A stretch of DNA of 64,000 nt from an uncultured bacterium. Lineage in GTDB: Bacteria; Cyanobacteriota; Vampirovibrionia; Gastranaerophilales; Gastranaerophilaceae. The translations under genes and the position numbers were made by a program. Every line of letters starts with the position of its first letter. Within the stretch, counting starts at the first letter, position 1. The notes under the pieces were generated by a model that had not been told where the DNA came from, did no database searches, and saw only the letters and a program-made list of their open reading frames with translations. Of this stretch, positions 53,739 to 62,702 are shown in pieces. The DNA is taken from NCBI GenBank assembly GCA_949298805.1, contig CASFXY010000002.1, forward strand, positions 62,001 to 126,000. Direction: 5' to 3'.

Positions 53739-54554
53739 TTATAATATTCTTATTGCACACTGTTTTGCTTGATAAGCGTATGCAATATATTCATAGTCAA
53801 TATTGTTTTCTTTTACAAACTCCTGAAATGCTTTAAATTCATGTTCTTGCCAATTTGGATAATTAAAATATTCATCAAACTGTATAATTGTTCCTGATGT
53901 AATATTGTTCTTGAATGAATTTAGGATTATTTTTGTAGAAGAATACAAATCCGCATCACAATTTAAAAATGCTATTTTTTCATTCGCATGTTCTGCTGCA
54001 AATTTCGGTAACGTTGTATCAAACCACCCTTTAATTAGTTTTACATTATCTTTGACTTTAGGAAGCTTTTTTACCGAAAAATGCTCTTTTTTATAATAAT
54101 TAGTCCAATCTTCAGGTAGACCTTCAAAAGAATCAAAGCCATAAATTATTTTATCTGGGATGTTAGAAGCTATGAAGTTTATAGATTTTCCTTTATAAAC
54201 ACCGCATTCAATGTACAGCCCATCATTGATTTTTACTTCAGATAAAGATTTTTCTAAAACATCAAAGCGAGTTTTAAAAGAAGGACAATGGCATAAATTT
54301 TTCATTATATACTCTGCACTCTGGTTTGCAGAGAGTTCAGCCATTTGTATTTTTAAATTTAATGCAGGTTGCACATCAATATTTTTGTGTGGATATTTTT
54401 GTTCAATTAAAAAGGTTAAATTATTCAATGATTGATTTATGTTATACAATAACAATTCTTTTTCAGATAATGGATAAGTAAATTTATGTCCGCACAATTC
54501 AAGAACATTAACACTATTATCATAGTCTTTATACTTTTTTACTAACTTCGCCAT
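53739..54554 (-). CDS. TylF-like SAM-dependent methyltransferase
   Basis: 271 aa. The SAM-binding start LYIECGVYKGKSINFIA is followed by YGFDSFEGLPEDW, FLNCDADLYSSTK and QFDEYFNYPNW, the pattern of the TylF/macrocin O-methyltransferase family with its metal-binding Asp residues. In this operon it probably methylates a sugar hydroxyl or the phosphonate. It overlaps the decarboxylase-dehydrogenase gene by 26 bp and is seven bases from the following LicD gene. Confidence 0.85.
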   Translation of the reverse strand: MAKLVKKYKDYDNSVNVLELCGHKFTYPLSEKELLLYNINQSLNNLTFLIEQKYPHKNIDVQPALNLKIQMAELSANQSAEYIMKNLCHCPSFKTRFDVLEKSLSEVKINDGLYIECGVYKGKSINFIASNIPDKIIYGFDSFEGLPEDWTNYYKKEHFSVKKLPKVKDNVKLIKGWFDTTLPKFAAEHANEKIAFLNCDADLYSSTKIILNSFKNNITSGTIIQFDEYFNYPNWQEHEFKAFQEFVKENNIDYEYIAYAYQAKQCAIRIL

Positions 54555-56724
54555 ATAATTTCTCCTTATTTAAAAATAATTGTTTTATACCTTGAATATC
54601 TAATTGCACAGGATTATTAAGTAATCTACTTTTATTTACTGAATGTAATATTGTATCAATTTCGGATTCATTGAATACATACTGTTTTAAGCCAATTTCT
54701 TCAAATAGATTATTAAAATATTCCATTGGATTTTGAATTCCTAAACAGTGAAAAATTTCTTTAATTTTTTCTAAAACAAAATCTTTCCCCCTATAATCAT
54801 TGCAATTAGAGTTGTTTACTTGAGAATTTAATTCCATTATTTGAGCTATACTCATTGCAACAGCAATTCCATGTGAAAGCCCTAATTCTGTTGTAATCTT
54901 GTATGATAATGCATGAGCCGCTGTAGTCCTTGAAATATTTATTGCTTTTCCTGAAAGATTTGATGCCTGCATCATTTTTGAAGAATTTTCAGTATTAGGA
55001 TTGTTTATATATCCGACAAGGTTATCTCTGCATATTTCCATTGCACTTTTTGCATAATTTCTGCTTATAGATGTAGAATTAACTGCCCAGTAACTTTCGA
55101 TAGACTGGCAGAATGCATCCAATGCACAACCAATTTTAATTTCCTTAGGTGTATTTTCAACGAATTGACTATCAATAATTGCATAATTAGGTAAAATTTT
55201 CGGATTATCTAAAGACGTCTTGACCCCGTCAACGTATAGGACTGCAAATTGCGTTGCTTCAGAGCCAGTTCCGGCTGTTGTTGGAATTGCAACCAGCTTT
55301 CTAGTTGATTTAATCTGCCATTTATAAGCCTTAGCAAAATCAATTACACTCCCGCCGCCTATTGCCAGGATTAAATCATAATCATTAGATATTTTATTGA
55401 TTGTGATTTTTACTTCTTCATCTTTTGGATTAGTTGAAAAATCACTATAATATTGAATATTTATTCCATTCAACTGCTGTTCAATAATAGGTTTTATATT
55501 TTCATAAGAATTTTTGCCTCTGAATACAAGAATATTTTGTGCATTTTCAAGCTTTACTATTTTAGATAGATTTTCTATAGCACCTCTATAACAGAAATCC
55601 ACCTGATTTAAATTTGCCATAAATGTCTTTTTATTTTCTTGCGGTTTTTCTTTTGGTCTGCCTAAATCGCTTCTTGCTCCGCATTTAATTTTTATTTCAA
55701 GTAATGCTGTATGAGTACTGTTAATAAATTCAGGCAATATTTCGTTTAAATCATTTAAATCTGAAACAGAATAAACTTTTTTATAACCGGCATTAAATGC
55801 AATTTGAGGAATATTCGCATTATTGGCAGTTGTTGGCTGTCCTCCGACAGAATCGTGAGCTTCGTTATTATAAACTATATGTTTAAAATTTTTGAGATTC
55901 TTGGAGGCATTTACAACAGTTGAACCCATATGCATTAAAAACGCCCCGTCTCCGTCAAAACAATAAATGTTTCTATCAGGTTTTCCTAATGCAATCCCAA
56001 GTGCAATTGAACTTGCATGTCCCATTGAACCAACTGTTAAAAAATCCTGTTTATGACTTTGTCCTAAGCGTTCTCTTGTTTCGTAAACCTCTCTTGAAAT
56101 ATGTCCTGTTGTTGAAATAACAACATCTGATAATGAAAGCGATTTTATAACTGTTTCAATAGCTGTTTCACGACTCAAATTATAACTATTCTGATTTTTT
56201 GTTTGTAATTCATATTTTTCGAATAACCCTTTTTTTATAATAAATGCAAAAGGTTTATTTGTTTCTTTTATATATTGTATTGCATTTATTATTACAGGTT
56301 CTGCCTGTTCAAAATCTTCCGGTAATATTTCCCATTTAATTCCCATCGAATCAAGAAGTTTATCGGTTACTTTCCCCTGTTTAATATGCTGTGGCTCGTC
56401 TTTTTTATCAGGTTCTCCACGCCAACCGATTAACATCAAAAGCGGAATATTATACACTTCTTCATCGGTCAAGGATAATAACGGATTAACGCAGTTTCCG
56501 ATTCCTGAATTCTGCATATAAACAAGAGCCGGATTTCCTGTTGCAAGATAATGTCCGGCAGCAAGTGCGATTGCATTACCTTCATTTGCAGTTATTGTAT
56601 GTTCTTTTAGCGTTGTATTATCCGTTATATATGCACAGAAATCTTTGAGCAGACTGTCAGGTACTCCTGCAAAACAATTTATATTATTATCTATCAGCAA
56701 ATCAAATAACTGTTTTGGTTTCAT
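54529..56724 (-). CDS. Fusion: phosphonopyruvate decarboxylase + iron-type alcohol dehydrogenase
   Basis: 731 aa. Residues 1 to about 375 are a thiamine-diphosphate enzyme of the phosphonopyruvate decarboxylase type: FAGVPDSLLKDF, ANEGNAIALAAGHYLA, GSMGHASSIALGIAL and the TPP motif FDGDGAFLMHMGS...YNNEAHDSVGGQPT. Residues about 385-725 are an Fe-dependent alcohol dehydrogenase: AIGGGSVIDFAKAY, PTTAGTGSEATQF, CALDAFCQSIES and HALSYK...LSHGIAVAMS with metal-binding Asp/His. The two halves would turn phosphonopyruvate into phosphonoacetaldehyde and then 2-hydroxyethylphosphonate. The substrate of the second half is inferred from the fusion. It abuts the PEP mutase gene. Confidence 0.88.
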   Translation of the reverse strand: MKPKQLFDLLIDNNINCFAGVPDSLLKDFCAYITDNTTLKEHTITANEGNAIALAAGHYLATGNPALVYMQNSGIGNCVNPLLSLTDEEVYNIPLLMLIGWRGEPDKKDEPQHIKQGKVTDKLLDSMGIKWEILPEDFEQAEPVIINAIQYIKETNKPFAFIIKKGLFEKYELQTKNQNSYNLSRETAIETVIKSLSLSDVVISTTGHISREVYETRERLGQSHKQDFLTVGSMGHASSIALGIALGKPDRNIYCFDGDGAFLMHMGSTVVNASKNLKNFKHIVYNNEAHDSVGGQPTTANNANIPQIAFNAGYKKVYSVSDLNDLNEILPEFINSTHTALLEIKIKCGARSDLGRPKEKPQENKKTFMANLNQVDFCYRGAIENLSKIVKLENAQNILVFRGKNSYENIKPIIEQQLNGINIQYYSDFSTNPKDEEVKITINKISNDYDLILAIGGGSVIDFAKAYKWQIKSTRKLVAIPTTAGTGSEATQFAVLYVDGVKTSLDNPKILPNYAIIDSQFVENTPKEIKIGCALDAFCQSIESYWAVNSTSISRNYAKSAMEICRDNLVGYINNPNTENSSKMMQASNLSGKAINISRTTAAHALSYKITTELGLSHGIAVAMSIAQIMELNSQVNNSNCNDYRGKDFVLEKIKEIFHCLGIQNPMEYFNNLFEEIGLKQYVFNESEIDTILHSVNKSRLLNNPVQLDIQGIKQLFLNKEKLYGEVSKKV

Positions 56725-58044
56725 TTATTTTGCCCCCGGAATTAAAGTAATAATATCTTTTATCTTCATGCAATATTCATCGGATGCCTCTTTACAGCGA
56801 TGGTTTTCAAGGATTGATTTTGCTGTATTTACCATTGCAGGATATGCAGAACGCAACAAATGGTTTGCATAAATAACAACATTAATATTGTTCTCAATTA
56901 ACTCTTTTTCAGTTACTTGACTGTATGAAGATGGAACAACAACAAGAGGTTTTCTGTTCGGCAGCTGATTGTATAGTGTTGCAAATTCTTTGATTTCATC
57001 AAAAGTTTTTTCTCTTGAATGTATCATAATGCCATCGGCACCTGCATCAAGATATGTTTTAGCCCTCATTATTGCATCATCCATCCCTTGTTTCAAAATA
57101 AGGCTTTCAATCCTTGCAATAATCATAAAATCATCTGTAACTTGTGCTTGTTTACCGGCTTTGATTTTTTCTGCAAAATCTTCTGGGTTATCTTGCTCTT
57201 GGAAAACTTCTGTTCCAAAAAGAGAATTTTTCTTAAGCCCGATTTTATCCTCAATAATAATGGCAGACACACCTAACCGTTCAAGAGTTTTTACTGTAAA
57301 TATAAAATGCTCCTGCGGTCCACCGTTGTCACCATCATAAATTATTGGTTTTGTAGTAACTTCAAGAATATCATTTAATGTTGTCATCCTTGTAGTTGTA
57401 TCTAAATAACCAATATCAGGTTTTGCCTGTGCTGCAGATTGGGTTAATGATGAAATCCATATTCCATCAAACTCAATTTTATGCCCATTTTCATCTATTG
57501 AAGTATTTTCGACAATTAAGCCGGATAAACCGTTATGAGCCTCACATACTGTAACTATCTCTTTAGAATCAAGCAGTCTTCTTAGTCTATGGCATCTTAT
57601 TTCAGGAGTCGTTCCGACTTCTTTTAGAACTTGATTTAATTTTGTTGAAGATATTCCCTCTGTATATGGTATATCAATAACTTCTCCGCCCCATTCTGAC
57701 ATTACATCTACAATTCTTTGACGTGTTTTAGCCTGTACTCCTGTTTTCCAATCATCACCATGTAATACATAATCCGGTTTTATTTTTAGCAAGTTCGGAA
57801 CATAATCAAGGGTTTCTTGCGGTACAACAGCGGTTACACCCTTAACATTTTCAACTACAATTTTCCTTTGTTCCCAAGTCATATATGGAAGACGTTTATA
57901 GCTTGCAATAGCTTTATCAGTCAAAAGCCCCACAATAAGTTCCCCGCCGTCTTTACTATCAAGAAGTTTTCTTGCCTCGTTAATAATATTTAGATGTCCC
58001 GGATGCAGTAAATCTGCACTCATGCCTATATAAATTTTTATCAT
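56725..58044 (-). CDS. Fusion: phosphonate cytidylyltransferase + phosphoenolpyruvate mutase
   Basis: 439 aa from the ATG at 58044, which has GAGG six bases upstream; an ATG at 58056 overlapping the LicD stop (ATGA) is an alternative. N-terminal nucleotidyltransferase (about 1-140) has [17 protein letters not shown] (HxGH), DYVLHGDDW and EGISSTKL, the CTP-using TagD-like set. The C-terminal domain (about 145-435) is a PEP mutase: [23 protein letters not shown] and the diagnostic [10 protein letters not shown] (EDKxxxxxNS). It makes the C-P bond (PEP to phosphonopyruvate) and activates the final phosphonate as a CMP derivative. Such fusions are known in phosphonoglycan clusters. Confidence 0.93.
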   Translation of the reverse strand: MIKIYIGMSADLLHPGHLNIINEARKLLDSKDGGELIVGLLTDKAIASYKRLPYMTWEQRKIVVENVKGVTAVVPQETLDYVPNLLKIKPDYVLHGDDWKTGVQAKTRQRIVDVMSEWGGEVIDIPYTEGISSTKLNQVLKEVGTTPEIRCHRLRRLLDSKEIVTVCEAHNGLSGLIVENTSIDENGHKIEFDGIWISSLTQSAAQAKPDIGYLDTTTRMTTLNDILEVTTKPIIYDGDNGGPQEHFIFTVKTLERLGVSAIIIEDKIGLKKNSLFGTEVFQEQDNPEDFAEKIKAGKQAQVTDDFMIIARIESLILKQGMDDAIMRAKTYLDAGADGIMIHSREKTFDEIKEFATLYNQLPNRKPLVVVPSSYSQVTEKELIENNINVVIYANHLLRSAYPAMVNTAKSILENHRCKEASDEYCMKIKDIITLIPGAK

Positions 58045-58052
58045 TTTAAACC

Positions 58053-59018
58053 TCATATTTTTTTTATTAGTGCTAATATGTTATCAATTTCATCGATTGA
58101 ATATTCTAAATGTTTGTTTTCTCCAACATCTACTGGAATCATCATATAATTTCCGTAACAAGTAGTAAGAAATTTATGAATATCATTAGGAGCAGAATAT
58201 TCAACTTCGTTAAAATAAATTTTGTTTAATGGAAAAATTGTTGATACATCAAGTATTTTTTTAGAAATGTTATATGGAGCCTCAATTCCATATACTAAAC
58301 AATTTCCTGAATGTTCTTTAGAATAAATATTTATATATTTATCAAATATTTGATTAATCTTTTTTAAATCAGCCGGATTATTGCATGGGCAGCAAGAGTA
58401 TTGAGGCATATTTAGTTTGATTAAATCATTCACTAGCTTTTCTTTGTTTTGCATAACCGCATCATAAAAAGCATTTTTGTCCGAACAGATACAATAATCG
58501 TATAAAAAGATATCAACATAAGAATGTATATTTGAATCCCTAAAACAGAATTTTTTTACTCTACAAGGATCTTCTAATGAATCTAAATGTAGCCATTCTG
58601 TTAATATAAAATCAGGTTCATTCTTCACAGCTTCTTGAAGCCGAGAAAAACTTAAGCGTGTCATAGAAACATCTACATCATCATCCCAAGGAATGAATCC
58701 TTTATGGCGAGCAGCACCTAACAAAGTACCCCAATCCAACCAGTATTCTATGTTATATTTATCGCAAATTCTTTTAAAATTTTTTAATAATATATTGTTT
58801 GCAGTTTGTATAATTTTTAAATTTAAATTGTTATTTTTTATATCATTAACTGTATAAAATGAATTAATAAAATTATTTAATCTTTTATCAATGTGTTTTG
58901 TTAAATGTTCTTCTAATATTTCAAATTTATTTTTCCTCAAATACTTAGAACGTATAGATTTTCTTAATTGTTTATAGGGAATAAACATTGTTATAAACCT
59001 GATAATGAAATTAAACAT
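58053..59018 (-). CDS. LicD-family phospho/phosphonosugar transferase (second copy)
   Basis: 321 aa. The core (from about 75) has [37 protein letters not shown], with the LicD Asp cluster, followed by a Cys-rich segment (SCCPCNN near residue 215) and a C-terminal part with CYGNYMMIP. The N-terminus has a weak hydrophobic stretch ([14 protein letters not shown]). Placed directly before the cytidylyltransferase-PEP mutase gene, it is the best candidate for the CMP-phosphonate user. Confidence 0.9.
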   Translation of the reverse strand: MFNFIIRFITMFIPYKQLRKSIRSKYLRKNKFEILEEHLTKHIDKRLNNFINSFYTVNDIKNNNLNLKIIQTANNILLKNFKRICDKYNIEYWLDWGTLLGAARHKGFIPWDDDVDVSMTRLSFSRLQEAVKNEPDFILTEWLHLDSLEDPCRVKKFCFRDSNIHSYVDIFLYDYCICSDKNAFYDAVMQNKEKLVNDLIKLNMPQYSCCPCNNPADLKKINQIFDKYINIYSKEHSGNCLVYGIEAPYNISKKILDVSTIFPLNKIYFNEVEYSAPNDIHKFLTTCYGNYMMIPVDVGENKHLEYSIDEIDNILALIKKI

Positions 59019-60246
59019 TTGTACCTCCTGTTTGAGTTACATCTATATAATTTGTTTCAAGGATTTCTTCCAAACATTGTTTAGGAGAGGTTTCAAACAT
59101 ATTAAATTCTTTGATTTTAGCTTTATCAATATAAGGAAGCTGGATTAATCCAAAACCTGACATAACTTGATAAACATCCATATCATTCAAATAATACCGG
59201 TGTCTAAATTTTGTATATAAAACATCAATTGGGACTCCAGTCTGTAGCAAGAATTCCGTAAAACCACTTCTTAAAGACACAATTTTTTTTGCTTTTTTCG
59301 CAAGAGCAAAAGCCTCTGCAAAAGCTAAGTCACAAACCTTGTAATTAGTTGCAGATTTTAATTTAATATCATCCACAAGGTTTACAAACACATCGTAACC
59401 TTTTTTTTGAAATCTATTAATTAGTTCGCACCAAAAGTCGTCATCATATAACTTACAAGATTGTGCTTCAGGAGCTAAAAAGACAAAATTACTAAGATTT
59501 AAACCTGTTTTATTTATCTCTTCAATCATACTTTTTTCTGCTTCAGGTAAAACATTTGCTCTATTCATTTCTAAATCTTGTTCTGATATTTTTAAGCGAT
59601 TAAGAATTGATTTAAAATAGTGACTTTCGCCAAGAGGATGTGTTTTTATATCCATTTCTACTTGTTTAAAATGAGGATGGCTAAACAGCAAAAAGAATCT
59701 AAAGTTATCAATCTTGAAGATATCTTCAAAAAATCGCAGGTCTAATTTGTCAATATAAATATAAGGAATATCCGGGCAAATCATTTTTATCATATCAATA
59801 TGATATTTCCGTGTTGCTAATAACAGAGGATTTTTGCTTTTATTCTTTCTAATAAAATTTCTTATTACATAAGTTAATGTGAGATAAATCTCTCCGCTAT
59901 TAGCGCTTAAAATGTATATGTCATCATATTTTTTATCAAAATACTTAAAGTTATGTTTTTTAAATTCATTTATCAATGATATTGAACGATACTTTATATT
60001 AAGAAAATAATAATTTCTGTAATTATTTTCTTCAATCCTCTTAATAATAGAATAACCAAGGAATTTTATATCTTTGTTTGAACGCATTGCATATGGGTCA
60101 TTAACCTTTATTGTTGTAATTAATCCTCCTAAAAAACTCTGATGACGTTCAGCAGTCATATAATCAGAAGTTTGCTCCATAATTGTGAAGCCAAATAGTT
60201 TTACAAGTCTTTCATTATCATTTCTGATGTATTCAAAGATGCCCAT
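59011..60246 (-). CDS. Putative GT-B-like glycosyltransferase
   Basis: 411 aa, no membrane segment. The C-terminal half (about 255-400) reads like a GT-B nucleotide-sugar domain (NFVFLAPEAQSCKLYDDDFWCELINRFQKKGYDVFVN, then FAEAFALAKKAKKIVSLRSGFTEFLLQTGVPIDVLY), resembling GT9-type heptosyltransferases in layout. The first 90 residues appear to be a separate domain (LFGFTIMEQTSDYM, KFLGYSIIKRIEENNYRN). The donor sugar is unknown. It overlaps the HAD gene by one base and the LicD gene by eight. Confidence 0.6.
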   Translation of the reverse strand: MGIFEYIRNDNERLVKLFGFTIMEQTSDYMTAERHQSFLGGLITTIKVNDPYAMRSNKDIKFLGYSIIKRIEENNYRNYYFLNIKYRSISLINEFKKHNFKYFDKKYDDIYILSANSGEIYLTLTYVIRNFIRKNKSKNPLLLATRKYHIDMIKMICPDIPYIYIDKLDLRFFEDIFKIDNFRFFLLFSHPHFKQVEMDIKTHPLGESHYFKSILNRLKISEQDLEMNRANVLPEAEKSMIEEINKTGLNLSNFVFLAPEAQSCKLYDDDFWCELINRFQKKGYDVFVNLVDDIKLKSATNYKVCDLAFAEAFALAKKAKKIVSLRSGFTEFLLQTGVPIDVLYTKFRHRYYLNDMDVYQVMSGFGLIQLPYIDKAKIKEFNMFETSPKQCLEEILETNYIDVTQTGGTNV

Positions 60247-60614
60247 TATATTTCCTCATTGATTTTGTATTCGATATTTAAAGCCTTATCTCTGTTTTTA
60301 TTTATTGCATACGCCATATCTAAGCCGTTTGGCTTTCTATCATTAATTAAAATACGCTCACCCATTGGCATATCAGATAATAAATAGTCATAACGAATAT
60401 TGTGTTCTTTTAAAAAATTACTTAATATAGGCAATTCTTCATTTTTTCTTGCAGTAAGCAATATAACTTTATCTTCAGACGGGATATTTGCAAAAAATTC
60501 TTTAACTCCATCGAGCAATGAATCAAAACCATCTATTTTGTATCCGTTGTGTTTAACTATTGTGCCATCAACATCTAGTATCCAAGTTTTATTTAATGGA
60601 GAAAATTCAAGCAT
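60246..60614 (-). CDS. Small HAD-superfamily phosphatase
   Basis: 122 aa. HAD motif I WILDVDGTIV, motif II LLTARKNEE, and the conserved INDRKPNGLDMAYAIN late motif. There is almost no cap domain. Small HAD enzymes of this kind are frequent in capsule clusters, where they dephosphorylate a sugar or polyol phosphate. Its neighbour encodes a kinase/nucleotidyltransferase, so the two probably process one small building block. Adjacent genes abut or overlap by one base. Confidence 0.85.
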   Translation of the reverse strand: MLEFSPLNKTWILDVDGTIVKHNGYKIDGFDSLLDGVKEFFANIPSEDKVILLTARKNEELPILSNFLKEHNIRYDYLLSDMPMGERILINDRKPNGLDMAYAINKNRDKALNIEYKINEEI

Positions 60615-62174
60615 TTACAATACCTCATTAAGTTTTATAATACCGTTATAAAAAGCACCGCAAATGCTATCGTAGTCTTCCCAAGCATAAGTTGTGAGAG
60701 AAAGCCATATTATTGCATGCAACAATATTAGCTTGAATTTATTTACCCCTGGCAGACAATCAAAGAAGAATTCTTCCATATCATCCCAATTATTTGGTTT
60801 AATCGCAAATTCGACTTCATTTTCTCTTATATCAAGAGTGAACTCTTTGCAATTGAATTGGTCATACTTACCTTTTAGTGAATAATATAATTTTGCCCAA
60901 TCATAATCGACATCACCATAGAATTTTGTTTTGCCGAAATAGCCTCTCGGATCGATTAAGATGGCTTTCATATCATATGTGTCAAACATTAAATTTGAAA
61001 ATGTACAATCGCCATGTATTAATCTAAACTCTTTTGGATAAACATTTTTAACAGCATCGACCAGTACATTTTTGTTGAAGAAAATATTTTTATAATAAAT
61101 TCCATTAATTTTAATAAATTCTCTATCTGCAAATGGAATAAGTTTCTCCACTTTTGAAAGTCTGTCGAATGTTTTATTTAAGAAATTATCTTCAACATCA
61201 GATATATTTACGGGTTTTGCAGGTTCAAGATTGTGAAGTTCTTTTAAAGCCTCTATAAGTTTTCTCAATATTTCACGTTTTTGAGATTTAGTTAAACAAT
61301 CGTATTCATAAATGTTTTTACCTCGTACACGTTTCATCGTAAGGGGAGTATAGTTATATATTTCTGGAATATTTTTGTATCCTAGTGATTTAACATGTTT
61401 ATACCAAGCAACTTCATCTATAGCAATTTTTTTACCTTGCTCATTAATCCCTTGTTTTACAATGACATCTTCTTTATATTCTATTGAATTAAATGGTCTG
61501 CAACGAGGAGTTTCGCCTGTGTTATCTGTGTATGAAAGAAGTGTTCCTATTTCTTTTGAACCTTGTAAATTAAGTCTTTTGAAATCAAATTTTTGATTTT
61601 GTAACCACTCAACAAGAGCACCTTCATCTGTAATTTTATTCAATAGCTTTTTGTTTTCAAATATAAAAAGCCCTGCAACCCCATTTTCTTTTGAAGGTTC
61701 TTTTATAAATTTTTTATCAATATAAGACCAACGGCATTCAAAGTCATTAGATATTCCTATGTAATTCCCTGATACCTCCGGAATCTCAAAATTGTCCGCT
61801 AAAATAAGGTCACACCACATTATCATAAAAGGCTCATCTTCTGAATATGTTGAAATAGCCTCTTTTATACCGGATATAGTACCTTTTTTATTGGCTTTTA
61901 TTATTTGGTAACGGTATTCAGTCCCAAAAGCATTAAGATATTTTTCTAACACATCTGCTTTATAATCTGCAATAATAGTAAATTCAGCATCATTAAATTT
62001 CTTAAATGCATAAAAAATAATTGGTAAATTATTTACAGGCACTAAACATTTAGGTTTATTCCTTGTAAGTCCTTCTAATCTGGTTCCCCTGCCGCCAGCT
62101 TGTATAATTATTTTTTTACACACTTTATGATTTTCTTCTACATTATTATACTGTTGATGCAAGAAAGTTCCCAT
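60615..62174 (-). CDS. Fusion: sugar/choline-type nucleotidyltransferase + phosphotransferase (kinase)
   Basis: 519 aa. After a short leader, residues about 20-215 form a nucleotidyltransferase: IIIQAGGRGTRLEGLTRNKPKCLVPVNN is the pyrophosphorylase loop. Residues about 235-515 resemble APH/choline kinases: RLIHGDCTFSNLMFD (HGDxxxxN) and ILIDPRGYFG with the catalytic Asp pattern. The combination recalls LicC plus LicA, which phosphorylate and CDP-activate choline for LicD. Here it could activate choline, another alcohol, or a sugar; the substrate is not readable. The start directly follows the stop of the recombinase-like gene. Confidence 0.78.
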   Translation of the reverse strand: MGTFLHQQYNNVEENHKVCKKIIIQAGGRGTRLEGLTRNKPKCLVPVNNLPIIFYAFKKFNDAEFTIIADYKADVLEKYLNAFGTEYRYQIIKANKKGTISGIKEAISTYSEDEPFMIMWCDLILADNFEIPEVSGNYIGISNDFECRWSYIDKKFIKEPSKENGVAGLFIFENKKLLNKITDEGALVEWLQNQKFDFKRLNLQGSKEIGTLLSYTDNTGETPRCRPFNSIEYKEDVIVKQGINEQGKKIAIDEVAWYKHVKSLGYKNIPEIYNYTPLTMKRVRGKNIYEYDCLTKSQKREILRKLIEALKELHNLEPAKPVNISDVEDNFLNKTFDRLSKVEKLIPFADREFIKINGIYYKNIFFNKNVLVDAVKNVYPKEFRLIHGDCTFSNLMFDTYDMKAILIDPRGYFGKTKFYGDVDYDWAKLYYSLKGKYDQFNCKEFTLDIRENEVEFAIKPNNWDDMEEFFFDCLPGVNKFKLILLHAIIWLSLTTYAWEDYDSICGAFYNGIIKLNEVL

Positions 62175-62702
62175 TTACAGACAAACTCCTTCCCTGTACT
62201 TAAGATTCATATTTTCATTAACATCAATAAACTTTAAAGCTACCTTTACAGAAGTTTGATTAAATAGCCACAGAAGATACGCTAAATCGTTGTATTTTTT
62301 ATAGTGATGATACGCAAATGTTTTTCGCCACGATATAATAGAATATTTATCAAGCCCAAGTTCTGCACAAACATCTTTAAATATATTAAAAATAGTGATT
62401 CTATGAATCTTACTCCCTCGTGAATTTAAAAATAAATACTCATCAATTCTTCCGTTTCCGACAATTTCTTTTATTAAATCCAAAATCTTTTGATTCAACG
62501 GAATTACTTTGTTTCTATCAACGTTTATGTAATGCTTTCTTTTTACATCTTTTATTTTTAAGTTCAATAATTTTACTAAATCCATACCTGTATTAATCGA
62601 TAATAAAAACATCAGAAACTCACTGATTTGATTCTTCTTTCTAAACAAATCTTTTATAAGTACTATTTCTTCTATATTTTTTATCAGTAAATTAGTTCTC
62701 AC
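62175..62702 (-). CDS. Tyrosine-recombinase-fold protein lacking most catalytic residues
   Basis: 175 aa, comparable to compact single-domain integrases. Aligned by eye: the first catalytic Arg of GLRxS appears as GMDLVKLLNL (Arg to Asp); HTLRKTF appears as ISWRKTFAYH (His to Ile, Arg kept); the second His in FNHSS appears as FNQTS (Gln); and the nucleophilic Tyr in RYIG appears as KFID (Phe). The fold-determining residues around these sites remain and there is no stop or frameshift. It cannot be a normal recombinase if this alignment is right. It is the first gene of the phosphonoglycan operon, with the next start immediately after its stop, so a regulatory or antitermination role is possible. 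Confidence 0.75.
   Translation of the reverse strand: MRTNLLIKNIEEIVLIKDLFRKKNQISEFLMFLLSINTGMDLVKLLNLKIKDVKRKHYINVDRNKVIPLNQKILDLIKEIVGNGRIDEYLFLNSRGSKIHRITIFNIFKDVCAELGLDKYSIISWRKTFAYHHYKKYNDLAYLLWLFNQTSVKVALKFIDVNENMNLKYREGVCL

Noticed and set aside
49818-62702. A complete mobile island with att sites and an active integrase
   Set aside because: The only recombinase-like gene appears catalytically dead, no tRNA lies at either edge, and the repeats at the two ends are not long matching copies. Horizontal transfer of the cluster remains possible but is not shown.
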